This document shows positions 1-7,528 of a stretch of 64,000 bases of DNA, in pieces (within the stretch, counting starts at the first letter, position 1; each line of letters begins with the position of its first letter). The stretch is from JALOOB01 sp040766655 (lineage in GTDB: Bacteria > Chloroflexota > Anaerolineae > CG2-30-64-16). The notes beneath the pieces were generated by a model. It saw nothing but the letters and a program-made list of their open reading frames with translations. It had not been told where the DNA came from and did no database searches. The translations under genes and the position numbers were made by a program. The stretch covers positions 62,001 through 126,000 of the forward strand of contig JAXGQB010000006.1 of assembly GCA_040766655.1 (NCBI GenBank), given 5' to 3'.

Positions 1-1
1 G

Positions 2-913
2 CATGACGGGCCCGGCTGCCGCACATTGGTCTTCATGAAGGGCTGCCCGTTGCGCTGCGAGTGGTGCTCGAACCCGGAAGGCATGCGCGTCGCCCAGGAC
101 ATTCTCTTCCGCAACATGAAGTGCGTGAATGTCAAGAACGGCTGCACCCGCTGCATCGAGGCCTGCCCACACCACGCGATCATCGAGAATCCGGACCGAA
201 CCCCAGATGCCCAGCAGCTCCTCATCGATCGCACCATCTGTCACACCTGCAACGACCCCAAGTGCTTGTCGGTCTGCTACTTCGAGGGCCTGCAGGCCTG
301 CGGAAAGTGGCGGACCGTCGGTGAGTTGATACATATCTTCGAGCGCAATCGTCCCTACTGGGGCGAGCGCGGGGGCGCCAGCTTCTCCGGCGGGGAGCCG
401 TTGCTGCAATACGAGTTCATGCATGCGATGTTCGAGGCGTGCCGTGATGCGAAGATCCATGTCGCGGTGGAGACCACTGCCCACATCCAGCCCGACCACT
501 TCCTTGACCTGATGAGCATGGTGGACTTCGCTTTCATCGATCTGAAGCACATGGACTCGGCGCGTCATCGCGAGAAGACAGGTGTCCCCAACGAGTTGAT
601 TCATGCGAACATCTCGGCCCTGGCAAGGTCCGGGTGGCCCGGACGGCTGGTGCTGCGCTTCCCGGTGATCGAAGAATACAACGATTCGGATGAGAACATC
701 GAAGCGGTCGCCGAATTCATGCAGAAGAATGGGCTGGTCGAGGTGAACATTCTGCCGTTCCACCGGCTGGGCAACAGCAAATGGACGCAACTTGGCAAGG
801 AGTATACTTTCAGCGAGTCTGATGCGACCCCTGAAGAGAGAATGCTCCACATCCAGGACATTTTCTTGGGCAAGCGCATCGCTTGCTACGTGGGATCGAA
901 CACGCCGTTCTGA
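2..913 (+). CDS. Glycyl-radical enzyme activating protein (radical SAM), 5' end cut by window edge
   Basis: This is a radical S-adenosylmethionine enzyme that installs the glycyl radical in a partner enzyme under anaerobic conditions. The frame is open to the left edge and already reads HDGPGCRTLVFMKGCPLRC, the family N-terminus, so only about 20 residues are missing. The TTG at 26 is internal and not the start. The SAM cluster motif is CPLRCEWC. An inserted ferredoxin-like segment follows, with CTRCIEACPHHAI and a looser second group CHTCNDPKCLSVC, which suggests two extra [4Fe-4S] clusters as in the BssD/CutD/HpdA type. The segment FSGGEPLLQ is the family GGEP motif, and HRLGNSKWTQLGKEY near the C-terminus is typical of the family. 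The partner glycyl-radical enzyme must lie upstream, outside the window. Its substrate cannot be told from this protein. Confidence 0.93.
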   Translation, partial: HDGPGCRTLVFMKGCPLRCEWCSNPEGMRVAQDILFRNMKCVNVKNGCTRCIEACPHHAIIENPDRTPDAQQLLIDRTICHTCNDPKCLSVCYFEGLQACGKWRTVGELIHIFERNRPYWGERGGASFSGGEPLLQYEFMHAMFEACRDAKIHVAVETTAHIQPDHFLDLMSMVDFAFIDLKHMDSARHREKTGVPNELIHANISALARSGWPGRLVLRFPVIEEYNDSDENIEAVAEFMQKNGLVEVNILPFHRLGNSKWTQLGKEYTFSESDATPEERMLHIQDIFLGKRIACYVGSNTPF

Positions 914-944
914 GTCACGTGCCGGGTTCGGACGGCACAGCACT

Positions 945-975
945 GCCCCCCGCAGACCTCGAGCCTGCGGGGGGC
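945..975 (+). terminator. Rho-independent terminator-like hairpin after the activase gene
   Basis: A perfect 11-bp stem (GCCCCCCGCAG, 945-955, with CTGCGGGGGGC, 965-975) closes a 9-nt loop and is followed by TCTTGG. It sits between the convergent activase and menA genes and could stop transcription from both sides. The U-tract is poor. Confidence 0.7.
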
Positions 976-1008
976 TCTTGGTGTTGGACCCGCCGGCTGC
1001 GGTCTGCC

Positions 1009-1911
1009 CTACAGCACGATGCCCAGCGCGAATGCGAGGGCGTAGAGGACGGCGAGCTGCGCGGTGCCGCCGAGCGTCTTGTTGAGCGCGGGACCCAGGA
1101 CGGTGAAGAGGTCCCGGGCGTGGCGCACCGCCAGCGGCAGCGTGACGAAGGGCAGCAGCACCCATGGATGCATGCCGTAGCCCAGCCAGAGGATCAAGGG
1201 GACGGCGTAGGCCAGGATGAGCAGGACGAGGTACTCGATGCGCGCCCCGCTTCGCCCCAGCACCACGGCCAGGGTGCGCTTGCCGGCCCGGCGGTCGGTG
1301 TCGGCATCGCGCACGTTGTTCACCACCAGGATCGCGGTGACGAGCGCGCCCATGGGGAGCGCCCCCAGCCAGACGAGCGCCGGCGCGGCGTGGGCCTGTG
1401 CGTAGTATGTCCCGACGACCGCGATCAGCCCGAAGAAGATGAAGACGGCCACGTCTCCCAGGCCGTAGTAGCCGAACGGCAGCGGTCCATACGTGTAGGC
1501 GACCGCGGCCAGCATCGACAGAAGGCCGATCGCCAGGATCGGCCAGCCACCGACTGCAATCAGGTAGACCCCGCACAGCGCAGCCAGGCCCAGGACCAGG
1601 AGCAGGCCGCGCTTGATCTCGCCCTCGCTGATCAGCCCCGCCGTCGTGACGCGCAGCGGCCCGACACGCTCATGCGTGTCCGTGCCGCGCTTGAAGTCGC
1701 CCAGGTCGTTGGCGAAGTTCGAAGCGATCTGAAGCAGCAACGCGGCCAGCAGCGCGGCCAGGCTGGCCAGCGGATCGAACGCGCCGGCGCGGATGGCCAG
1801 CGCTACGCCCACCACGACCGGGGCGACGGACGCGGGCAGCGTGCGCGGCCGGGCCGCCAGCACCCACGCCTGGCGCCGCGTGATGCGGGGACGGACGTCA
1901 GGGGCGCTCAT
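1009..1911 (-). CDS. menA: 1,4-dihydroxy-2-naphthoate polyprenyltransferase (menaquinone synthesis)
   Basis: This membrane prenyltransferase of the UbiA family joins a polyprenyl chain to 1,4-dihydroxy-2-naphthoate. The 300-residue protein has about eight or nine hydrophobic helices. The first Asp-rich motif is in NFANDLGDFKRGTDTHERVG and the second in NNVRDADTDRRAGKRT, both as expected for MenA. The ATG at 1911 gives MSAPDVRPRITRRQAW. Longer in-frame starts would run through the palindromic repeat array and are unlikely. The start lies 14 nt inside the end of rsmD, so translation is probably coupled. Menaquinone is the expected quinone for an anaerobic or facultative Chloroflexota-like cell. 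The terminator-like hairpin at 945-975 lies just beyond the stop. Confidence 0.93.
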   Translation of the reverse strand: MSAPDVRPRITRRQAWVLAARPRTLPASVAPVVVGVALAIRAGAFDPLASLAALLAALLLQIASNFANDLGDFKRGTDTHERVGPLRVTTAGLISEGEIKRGLLLVLGLAALCGVYLIAVGGWPILAIGLLSMLAAVAYTYGPLPFGYYGLGDVAVFIFFGLIAVVGTYYAQAHAAPALVWLGALPMGALVTAILVVNNVRDADTDRRAGKRTLAVVLGRSGARIEYLVLLILAYAVPLILWLGYGMHPWVLLPFVTLPLAVRHARDLFTVLGPALNKTLGGTAQLAVLYALAFALGIVL

Positions 1912-2605
1912 CGTCGTCCACCCGCGCCTTAAAGGTGCCCGGCACTTCGAAAGTGCCGGGCACCTGAGAGCCAGAAGTGCCGGGTACCTGGAAGTTCGAG
2001 GTGCCGGGCACCTGAGAGTCGGAGGTGCCGGGCACCTGGAAGTCCGATGTGCTGGCCGCGCAGAAGAAATGGAGCGCGGTGCTGCCGTACTGGCGGCGAT
2101 CGAACTGGACCAGGTTGGCCAACGCAACCTCCTGCCACTCCTTCGGAAAGATCTGGACGACGACCATTCCATCGGGCGAGAGGAGGTCGGGCCGCGTGTC
2201 GATCATCTCGAGCGCCCTGCGCCATAATCCCTGGTACTGGGGCGGCGCGACGTAGATCACGTCGAACTCCCCCGCGCCGGCGGCCTTGAGATGGGCGAAC
2301 GCATCGCCTGCGATCACGCGGGCGCGGCTGGCCAGGCCCGTGGTCTGCAGGTTGCGGTGCAACGTGCGCAGCGCGTTGCGGTCCCGCTCGCAGAACACGA
2401 CCTCGGCCGCGTCCCGGCTGAGCGCCTCGATGCCTACCGCACCGGTGCCGCCGAAGAGGTCCAGGAAACGCCGGCCCTCCACCATCTCCTGCGATGTTAG
2501 GATGCTGAACAAGGCGGCCTTGGTGCGGTCGGTGATGGGCCGGGTGCTGTCGCCCGGCACGGCCGCGAGTTGCCGGCCCTTCGCACTTCCTGCAATGACG
2601 CGCAT
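1898..2605 (-). CDS. rsmD: 16S rRNA (guanine(966)-N2)-methyltransferase with a repeat-encoded C-terminal tail
   Basis: RsmD methylates one guanine of 16S rRNA. The ATG at 2605 gives MRVIAGSAKGRQL, the family start, and overlaps the upstream stop as TGATG. DLFGGTGAVGIEALSR is the SAM-binding loop. The catalytic (N/D)PP(Y/F) motif reads APPQ in VIYVAPPQYQG, which is off consensus. A normal RsmD should end near YGSTALHFF. Here the frame runs on for about 54 residues through the repeat array at 1933-2037, giving five VPGT-type units (QVPGTS and similar) and then KARVDDDERP. The stop lies 14 nt past the menA start. Of the 235 residues, about 180 are the enzyme. The tail is probably an unstructured add-on caused by repeat insertion. 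Identity is firm; activity with the altered motif is likely but not shown. Confidence 0.92.
   Translation of the reverse strand: MRVIAGSAKGRQLAAVPGDSTRPITDRTKAALFSILTSQEMVEGRRFLDLFGGTGAVGIEALSRDAAEVVFCERDRNALRTLHRNLQTTGLASRARVIAGDAFAHLKAAGAGEFDVIYVAPPQYQGLWRRALEMIDTRPDLLSPDGMVVVQIFPKEWQEVALANLVQFDRRQYGSTALHFFCAASTSDFQVPGTSDSQVPGTSNFQVPGTSGSQVPGTFEVPGTFKARVDDDERP
1933..2037. repeat. Array of five 15-bp near-palindromes (AGGTGCCGGGCACCT type)
   Basis: Units lie at 1933-1947, 1951-1965, 1975-1989, 1999-2013 and 2023-2037. They are separated by 3, 9, 9 and 9 nt of similar spacer (gagagcc- or ggaagttcg-like). Units 1 and 2 face each other around CGA and can form a 13-bp stem with a 3-nt loop. The array lies inside the 3' end of rsmD, in frame. 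The same pair architecture occurs at 36353-36385. It resembles REP/BIME elements, not a CRISPR, because spacers are short and similar and no cas gene is present. Confidence 0.9.
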
Positions 2606-3168
2606 CAGGGGGACTCCTCGTCTGAGACACGGCCGGTGCGCAGCAGTCCAGCCAGGCGCCCGCGGCGCATCAGCTTGCGATCGCGGATGAACCAGCCGAG
2701 CAGGAGTAGGCCGACCGACTCGAAGATGATGAGCAGCGGTGTCTTGCGGATCACGTCCCGGTACGCGTCGAGCATGGCGGCAGGGCCGCCGACGTGTCGC
2801 CAGGGGTGCCAGTAACCCGCACCGAACGGGTAGAGGAGCGACTCGCGGAAGCCCCACATCCGGTCCGCGATGAGGTGGCCGGAGAACGCCAACAGGTAGG
2901 GCGCGGTACGCCGAAACGTGCGGCCCCGGCCGCGCGTCCAGAGCCATCCGCCGAGCCAGATCAGCCCATGCAGCCACAGGTTGTGGCCCCAGAACAGGGC
3001 CGCGTCGGTGTGCCGATAGACGGTCATAGCGAGCGGCTTGTCCAGCAGGTCGGGCGCCATGCTGGCCAGCGCGACCCCGCGATAGTCGGCCTCGTCGAAC
3101 AGCCCTGCCTTGCGCTGCAGCCAGTTGAGCGCGGCCCAGGTGAATTCCAGGTGTGCTGTGGGCAACAT
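2605..3168 (-). CDS. Membrane-associated metal-dependent hydrolase-like protein (DUF457-like)
   Basis: The 187-residue protein starts MLPTAHLEFTW; I chose the ATG at 3168 because the longer frame adds a low-complexity Ser/Thr/Arg segment that overlaps the upstream gene. The N-terminal His and the segment SMAPDLLDKP resemble the H...PDLLD pattern of the YbcI/DUF457 inner-membrane hydrolases. Three or four hydrophobic segments follow (near FWGHNLWLHGLIWLGGWLW, YLLAFSGHLIAD and LLIIFESVGLLLLGWF). Further His residues (GHN, GHLIADR, WHPW) could bind metal. It is translationally coupled to rsmD by a TGATG overlap and lies 10 nt after the GNAT-like gene. No substrate can be inferred, and family assignment is tentative. 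Confidence 0.6.
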   Translation of the reverse strand: MLPTAHLEFTWAALNWLQRKAGLFDEADYRGVALASMAPDLLDKPLAMTVYRHTDAALFWGHNLWLHGLIWLGGWLWTRGRGRTFRRTAPYLLAFSGHLIADRMWGFRESLLYPFGAGYWHPWRHVGGPAAMLDAYRDVIRKTPLLIIFESVGLLLLGWFIRDRKLMRRGRLAGLLRTGRVSDEESP

Positions 3169-3178
3169 CGCGTGGACC

Positions 3179-4225
3179 CTAGTTGCGCCGGAGGATCGTG
3201 CGGTAGACGGGCGTATCGATGCCGCCGAAGCGGTGCTTGTAGTCCTCGTCACCCTGCAGAAAATCGAAGCGGCGCCGGCCGAGGCGGATGGCATGCTCGA
3301 TCAGCTGTGCCAGCAGCACCCAGCCCGGGCTGAGCTGCGGGACGCCAGCGGGGTCGTAGCCCGAGTTGTAGACCAGGATGTCGTTGCCATAATCGAAGCA
3401 GAAGTAGGAGGCGACGGCCTCTCCGCCGATCTCCAGGAACGAGAGCTGGAGCCACCCGCGGTCGGCGAGGATGTGGGCAATCGCGCGGAAGTAGGCCTGC
3501 ATCTCATCCGACATGAACGCGTGCTTGTCGGACCGGCTGTGGCGGTGGAGGGCGACGAAGCGCTCGACGTCGGCATCGAGGCCGGCGGCGCCATCAGCGA
3601 AACGGATCGCTGCCTCCGGCGCCTCACGATCCATGCGCCGGATCTTGCGCCGGATCTCGTGCCGCTCCTTTTTATCGAGCGATCCGAGGTAGGCATCCCA
3701 GGCGGCTTCGATCGCAGGCTCAGTGCCATCGTCGGGGCGGGGCAGGCCGATCACCGGGCTGACGTCTTCCTGGAACACCTCTGTGACGAATCCGGCCTCT
3801 TCGGCAAGTTTCGGCAGCAGCGCGTGGCTGAGCGAAGCCGCGGGCTGGTTGCACAGATCCACGCTGTCCCAGGCCGGCGCATCGGGGCCGCTAAGCCAGG
3901 CAAGGAAGTAGCGGTAGACCTCTTCCTCGCGTCCCTCCTCGATGATCAGGTCGAGATAATCCGATACCTCGATGCAGCCAACAACCTGCAGCACCGGGCC
4001 TGCGTCGTCTCCAACGTAGAGCGGCAGGATCGCCACGAGCCGGCCCGCGTCGCGCGCGGCCAGGATGTAGAGGGGCCCACGATTCTGGCCCAGGTGCTGC
4101 CACCAGGTCGACTGCCACTCCCAGGTGAGAAAGATAGTGTTGAAGCGGGTTCGCGCCAGCAGGTCATTCCACTCGTCTTTGAGCGCGTCAAACCCGGTTG
4201 CATCCCGATAGAGGGTCCAATCCAC
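3179..4225 (-). CDS. GNAT/FemAB-like N-acyltransferase (BioF2/CelD-type, Acetyltransf_6)
   Basis: The 348-residue protein starts at a GTG (4225), preceded by AAAGGA at 8-nt spacing. The N-terminal part (TWEWQSTWWQHLG, then LYILAARDAGRLVAILPLY) and the C-terminal GNAT half (LSFLEIGGEAVASYFCFDYG, then RRRFDFLQGDEDYKHRFGG) match the CelD/BioF2 group often found in polysaccharide gene clusters. Such proteins are thought to acylate sugars or peptides near the cell envelope, although the substrate is rarely known. It lies 16 nt downstream of the lectin-like surface gene and just upstream of the hydrolase-like gene, so the four genes could be co-transcribed. An envelope or polysaccharide role fits the exopolysaccharide genes on the other side of the divergent promoter. 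Confidence 0.8.
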   Translation of the reverse strand: MDWTLYRDATGFDALKDEWNDLLARTRFNTIFLTWEWQSTWWQHLGQNRGPLYILAARDAGRLVAILPLYVGDDAGPVLQVVGCIEVSDYLDLIIEEGREEEVYRYFLAWLSGPDAPAWDSVDLCNQPAASLSHALLPKLAEEAGFVTEVFQEDVSPVIGLPRPDDGTEPAIEAAWDAYLGSLDKKERHEIRRKIRRMDREAPEAAIRFADGAAGLDADVERFVALHRHSRSDKHAFMSDEMQAYFRAIAHILADRGWLQLSFLEIGGEAVASYFCFDYGNDILVYNSGYDPAGVPQLSPGWVLLAQLIEHAIRLGRRRFDFLQGDEDYKHRFGGIDTPVYRTILRRN

Positions 4226-4241
4226 GCACGAATTCCTTTCG

Positions 4242-6440
4242 TTAATGCGAATACGGTCTGGTAGCTGCGACGATCAGCAATACGACAAAGAGCAGGAGCA
4301 TTCCGCCGACAACCCACGGCCATCTGGCCGGCCAATCGGAGGTCAGCCGTTTGAAGGCGCTCTCTTGTGTGGGCGCGGGCGGTTGCCCGCTCTCGTCGCT
4401 TTTCGCACTGACTCCGCCCGTGATCATCGGGGGGACGGGGGTCGACGGCGCCAGGGCAGCCATCATGGTCGGGACACTCGGGGCCGCGCTCGAGATCGCC
4501 ACCTCGGTCCACTCGGGAGAGGGCAGCACCGGCTCATCGGCGACGGTGCGAGCCTCGGCTGGGACCAGGGTCTCCGGGGGATAGACCTGGGGCAACGGGA
4601 GCGCCTCCAGGGTTGGCATCTCCTCCAGCGGCGGGAGCGCGTCCATGGCCGTGATCTCGCCCGCAGTCACGGGGGCGCCGGGCGCAACGGCCTCTGCCTT
4701 TGCGTACGGGTTGTAGTCGGGGAACGCGTGACCGCTGCAACCCCACAGGCGCACCTCGTCCAGGTAGAGCGCGGTCCGCCCGCCGATCCCGTCGTTCGTC
4801 GTGCCGAAGTAGAGATCGAAGGTCTGGCCGCTGGCGCCCACCAGGTCGAACAGGTGTTGCTGCCAGGTTTGGGCGTTTTCCAGCACCTTCCACGGCGTCG
4901 CCCAGACCACGTTGCCCGGGCCTAACAGGACGAACTGCTGCCGGTCAGACCCCGTCAGGGTCTCTGCCGCGGTGTACGTCCAGAAGCTGACGATCGTGCG
5001 AGCGTATCCCCATGGCACCGTTACGGTCTGGCGGACGGACGTGTAGGAGTCGACGTTCTCGGTCACCGAGCCGAGCTGGAGCGCGTAATTGCCGTCCAGC
5101 ACAGGGCTCGTCACGATGGCCGGCATCAGGACGTTTTTGCCCGGCTGCCATCCCGACATGCCCGTCTCGAACCCGCTGTTACGAGTCAGCTCGACGCACC
5201 CGACGGGCGGCGGACCGGGCGTCCACACTGGCGGCGTCCACCAGGGCGTCGGGCTGGGCAGCGGCGGGAGGGTGGCGATCGGCGTCGCGGATGGGACCGG
5301 CGTCGCGGTGGGCAGCGCTCCGGAACTGCAGGTGGTCAATCGAACGTCATCAACATACATGGCGGTGCGCCCGCCGACCCCGTCGTTATTCACCGCGAAG
5401 CGCAGGAACACGGACTGGCCGGCAAAGGCCGAGAGGTTGAACACGAGGCGCACCCAGGTGTTATCGTTGGATGGGCCGCGGTAGGGCACGAAGAGCAGCC
5501 CGCCGGACGAATTCAGCAGGGCAATTTCCTGGTAATCCGCGCCCGCACCGAGCTGTGACTGGGTGAAGATCCAGGCTTCCAGGGTAACGGATGCGGCACC
5601 GGCCGGAATGGCGATGGGCTGCCGCGCAGCCGCCAGGCCGTTCAGCGTCAGATCAAGGGAGCCAAGCTTGAGCGCATACGGGGCGCTGCGATACGGATCG
5701 TTGCTGAGCGCGACGCCGAACGGATCGCCGATGGTGGTGTCCCAATTCGCGAGCCCGTCGTTGAAAGCGCCGTTGCGCAGCAACTCGACGCAGCCGGGCG
5801 TGGGGCTGGGGGTCACGGTCGGGGCCGACGGCGTGGACGTTGGCGTCCAGGTGACAGATGGCGGCGGCGGCGCGCCGCAGGTGGAGAGCGAGACATCGTC
5901 GATGAACATGGCGGCCCGCCCGCCGACGCCGTCGTTGTAGACGTTGAAGTAGAGCTGCACCGTCTGGCCGCGCCACGCGCTCAGATCGAACAGGATCTGG
6001 TTCCACAGCCGGCTGTCGTTGTGCGAGAGCCACGGCTTGGCGAGGATGGCCGAGCCGTCAGCGTTCAGGAGGGCCAGCTCCATGTAGTCGGTCGTCGCGG
6101 GCGCATCAGCCATGGCATAGAACCAGAAGGAGAGGGTGACCGCGCTGGCAGAGGCCGGGATGGAGACAAGCTGGCGCGCGGACGAGAAGCTCTCGACGTT
6201 CGCACCGCTCGTGATGCCCAGCTGGAGCGAATGCGTGCCCCCATGAGCGGTGTAGGTGACGTACTGGGGCGGCACGGGGCTGACGCCAAGCTGCCAGCCA
6301 CCGACGCTCTCGAAGCCGCCGTTGGCCACAAGTTCGGAGCACGTGTCGGCCAGGACAGCTGGAAACGCTGCCAGGAGAGACACCAATGCCAGCATGGAGG
6401 CAAGCAACAAATGGGTCACCGTATTCCAAGCCTTATTCAT
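4242..6440 (-). CDS. Exported surface protein with three lectin-like beta-sandwich repeats and a C-terminal membrane anchor
   Basis: The 732-residue protein has a signal peptide (residues 1-32, ending AVLADTC). Three homologous domains follow at about 34-188, 217-371 and 415-567. Each begins with N-G-x-F-x(4-6)-W and ends NDGVGGRxAMxxDDVxLxxC (NDGIGGRTALYLDEVRLWGC in the third). The spacing and W/Y/F pattern resemble galactose-binding-like or carbohydrate-binding modules. Pro/Thr-rich linkers separate them. A Pro/Glu-rich stalk (about 570-700) leads to one membrane helix (WVVGGMLLLFVVLLIVAA) and a short tail ending YSH. A Cys at the start and end of each domain suggests a disulfide. The likely role is glycan binding at the cell surface. 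It is divergent from exopolysaccharide genes. No family name can be given with certainty. Confidence 0.75.
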   Translation of the reverse strand: MNKAWNTVTHLLLASMLALVSLLAAFPAVLADTCSELVANGGFESVGGWQLGVSPVPPQYVTYTAHGGTHSLQLGITSGANVESFSSARQLVSIPASASAVTLSFWFYAMADAPATTDYMELALLNADGSAILAKPWLSHNDSRLWNQILFDLSAWRGQTVQLYFNVYNDGVGGRAAMFIDDVSLSTCGAPPPPSVTWTPTSTPSAPTVTPSPTPGCVELLRNGAFNDGLANWDTTIGDPFGVALSNDPYRSAPYALKLGSLDLTLNGLAAARQPIAIPAGAASVTLEAWIFTQSQLGAGADYQEIALLNSSGGLLFVPYRGPSNDNTWVRLVFNLSAFAGQSVFLRFAVNNDGVGGRTAMYVDDVRLTTCSSGALPTATPVPSATPIATLPPLPSPTPWWTPPVWTPGPPPVGCVELTRNSGFETGMSGWQPGKNVLMPAIVTSPVLDGNYALQLGSVTENVDSYTSVRQTVTVPWGYARTIVSFWTYTAAETLTGSDRQQFVLLGPGNVVWATPWKVLENAQTWQQHLFDLVGASGQTFDLYFGTTNDGIGGRTALYLDEVRLWGCSGHAFPDYNPYAKAEAVAPGAPVTAGEITAMDALPPLEEMPTLEALPLPQVYPPETLVPAEARTVADEPVLPSPEWTEVAISSAAPSVPTMMAALAPSTPVPPMITGGVSAKSDESGQPPAPTQESAFKRLTSDWPARWPWVVGGMLLLFVVLLIVAATRPYSH

Positions 6441-6472
6441 GGTGGATTACCTCGCTTCGCCCAGTTAAGACT

Positions 6473-6501
6473 ATTATATCACGAACGGGCAAGCAGAGCA
6501 A
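6473..6501 (-). promoter_or_regulatory. Sigma70-type promoter for the lectin-like gene
   Basis: On the minus strand, TTGCTC (6501-6496), a 17-nt spacer and a perfect TATAAT (6478-6473) precede the ATG at 6440 with a leader of about 25 nt. The -35 hexamer directly abuts that of the divergent promoter at 6502. Confidence 0.75.
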
Positions 6502-6531
6502 TTGACCCTCAATGAGTGCATCTGATATAAT
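6502..6531 (+). promoter_or_regulatory. Sigma70-type promoter for the glycosyltransferase operon (near-leaderless)
   Basis: TTGACC (6502-6507), an 18-nt spacer and a perfect TATAAT (6526-6531) place the transcription start near 6538. The ATG at 6542 would then have a leader of about 4 nt. The upstream in-frame ATG at 6512 lies inside the promoter spacer and could not be in the mRNA. Confidence 0.75.
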
Positions 6532-6541
6532 GGACGACGCA

Positions 6542-7528
6542 ATGAATGCATTGGTCTCCTCACGCCCCGACCTGGTAATAGTGATCGTCAATTACAACAC
6601 ACGTGACCTGCTGCGCGATTGCCTGCGGTCCGTGGCTGCCAGCGAGTGGGGCGGTTTGGCGCTGGACCCGGAAGGGCGTCCGCCTGTGATGAGTGTCTGC
6701 GTCGTCGACAATGCCTCGTCGGATGGCAGCGCGGCCATGGTGGCTCAGGAGTTTCCCGACGTGCACCTCATTGCCAACGCCGACAACGCCGGCTACCCCG
6801 CCGCAAACAACCAGGGCCTGCGCGTTTACGGATTCAGCGACCAGGCTCCCGACCAGACGACCGCCGTCCCACCCGCCTCCGCACTGCCGCGCTATGCGTT
6901 GCTTCTCAACCCTGACACCGTGCTGCCGCCGGACGCGCTGCGCCGCATGATCGCGTTTGTGGAGGGCAACCCCCGGATCGGGGTAGCTGGCCCGAAGCTG
7001 GTCCGGCTGGACGGCTCGCTCGATAAGGCGTGCCGCCGTTCCTTCCCCACGCCCGAAAGCTCGTTGTGGCACATGCTCCGGCTCGACAAACTCTTTCCGA
7101 AGAGCGAGCGTTTTGGCCGCTACGGCCTCACCTACCTGGACCCGGACCAGGTGACGCGGGTCGATTCGGTCGTCGGTGCGTTCATGCTGGTGCGGGGCGA
7201 GGCGATCCGGCAGGCGGGCCTGCTCGACGAGACCTTCTTCATGTACGGCGAGGACCTTGACTGGGCCAAGCGGATCACCGATGCCGGATGGGAGGTCTGG
7301 TACTATCCTGAAGTCACCGTGCTGCATGTCAAGGAGGCCGCCAGCCGGCATTCCTACAGGGCGCGCGTCGAGTTCTACCGTGCGATGCACATCTTCTATG
7401 ACAAGCATTACAGGGCCACGACTCCTTTCTGGCTGGACTGGCTGATCCGCGGCGGCGTCCATTTCTTCGGGTGGGCTGACCTGACGACGCGGCGCCTGCG
7501 TGGTCAGTACGGAGGAGGCACGCAATGA
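6542..7528 (+). CDS. Family 2 glycosyltransferase (rhamnosyltransferase-like)
   Basis: The 328-residue cytoplasmic GT-A enzyme transfers a nucleotide sugar, probably during exopolysaccharide assembly. VIVIVNYNTRDLLRDCLRSV opens the nucleotide-binding fold. VVDNASSDGS and LLLNPDTVLP (a DXD-type site) follow, then VGAFMLVRGEAI and DETFFMYGEDLDWAKRI, typical of the WbbL/rhamnosyltransferase group. I chose the ATG at 6542 because of the promoter at 6502-6531, although a start at 6512 is also open. The stop overlaps the next start as ATGA, so this is a two-gene operon with the polyprenyl-phosphate sugar transferase, which starts the chain that this enzyme could extend. The sugar is not known. Confidence 0.9.
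   Translation: MNALVSSRPDLVIVIVNYNTRDLLRDCLRSVAASEWGGLALDPEGRPPVMSVCVVDNASSDGSAAMVAQEFPDVHLIANADNAGYPAANNQGLRVYGFSDQAPDQTTAVPPASALPRYALLLNPDTVLPPDALRRMIAFVEGNPRIGVAGPKLVRLDGSLDKACRRSFPTPESSLWHMLRLDKLFPKSERFGRYGLTYLDPDQVTRVDSVVGAFMLVRGEAIRQAGLLDETFFMYGEDLDWAKRITDAGWEVWYYPEVTVLHVKEAASRHSYRARVEFYRAMHIFYDKHYRATTPFWLDWLIRGGVHFFGWADLTTRRLRGQYGGGTQ

Noticed and set aside
1933..2037. CRISPR array
   Set aside because: Units are 15-bp palindromes with 3-9 nt similar spacers, lie within a coding frame and have no cas genes nearby.
6512..6541. Upstream ATG codons as the start of the glycosyltransferase gene
   Set aside because: They lie inside the TTGACC-N18-TATAAT promoter and would not be transcribed.
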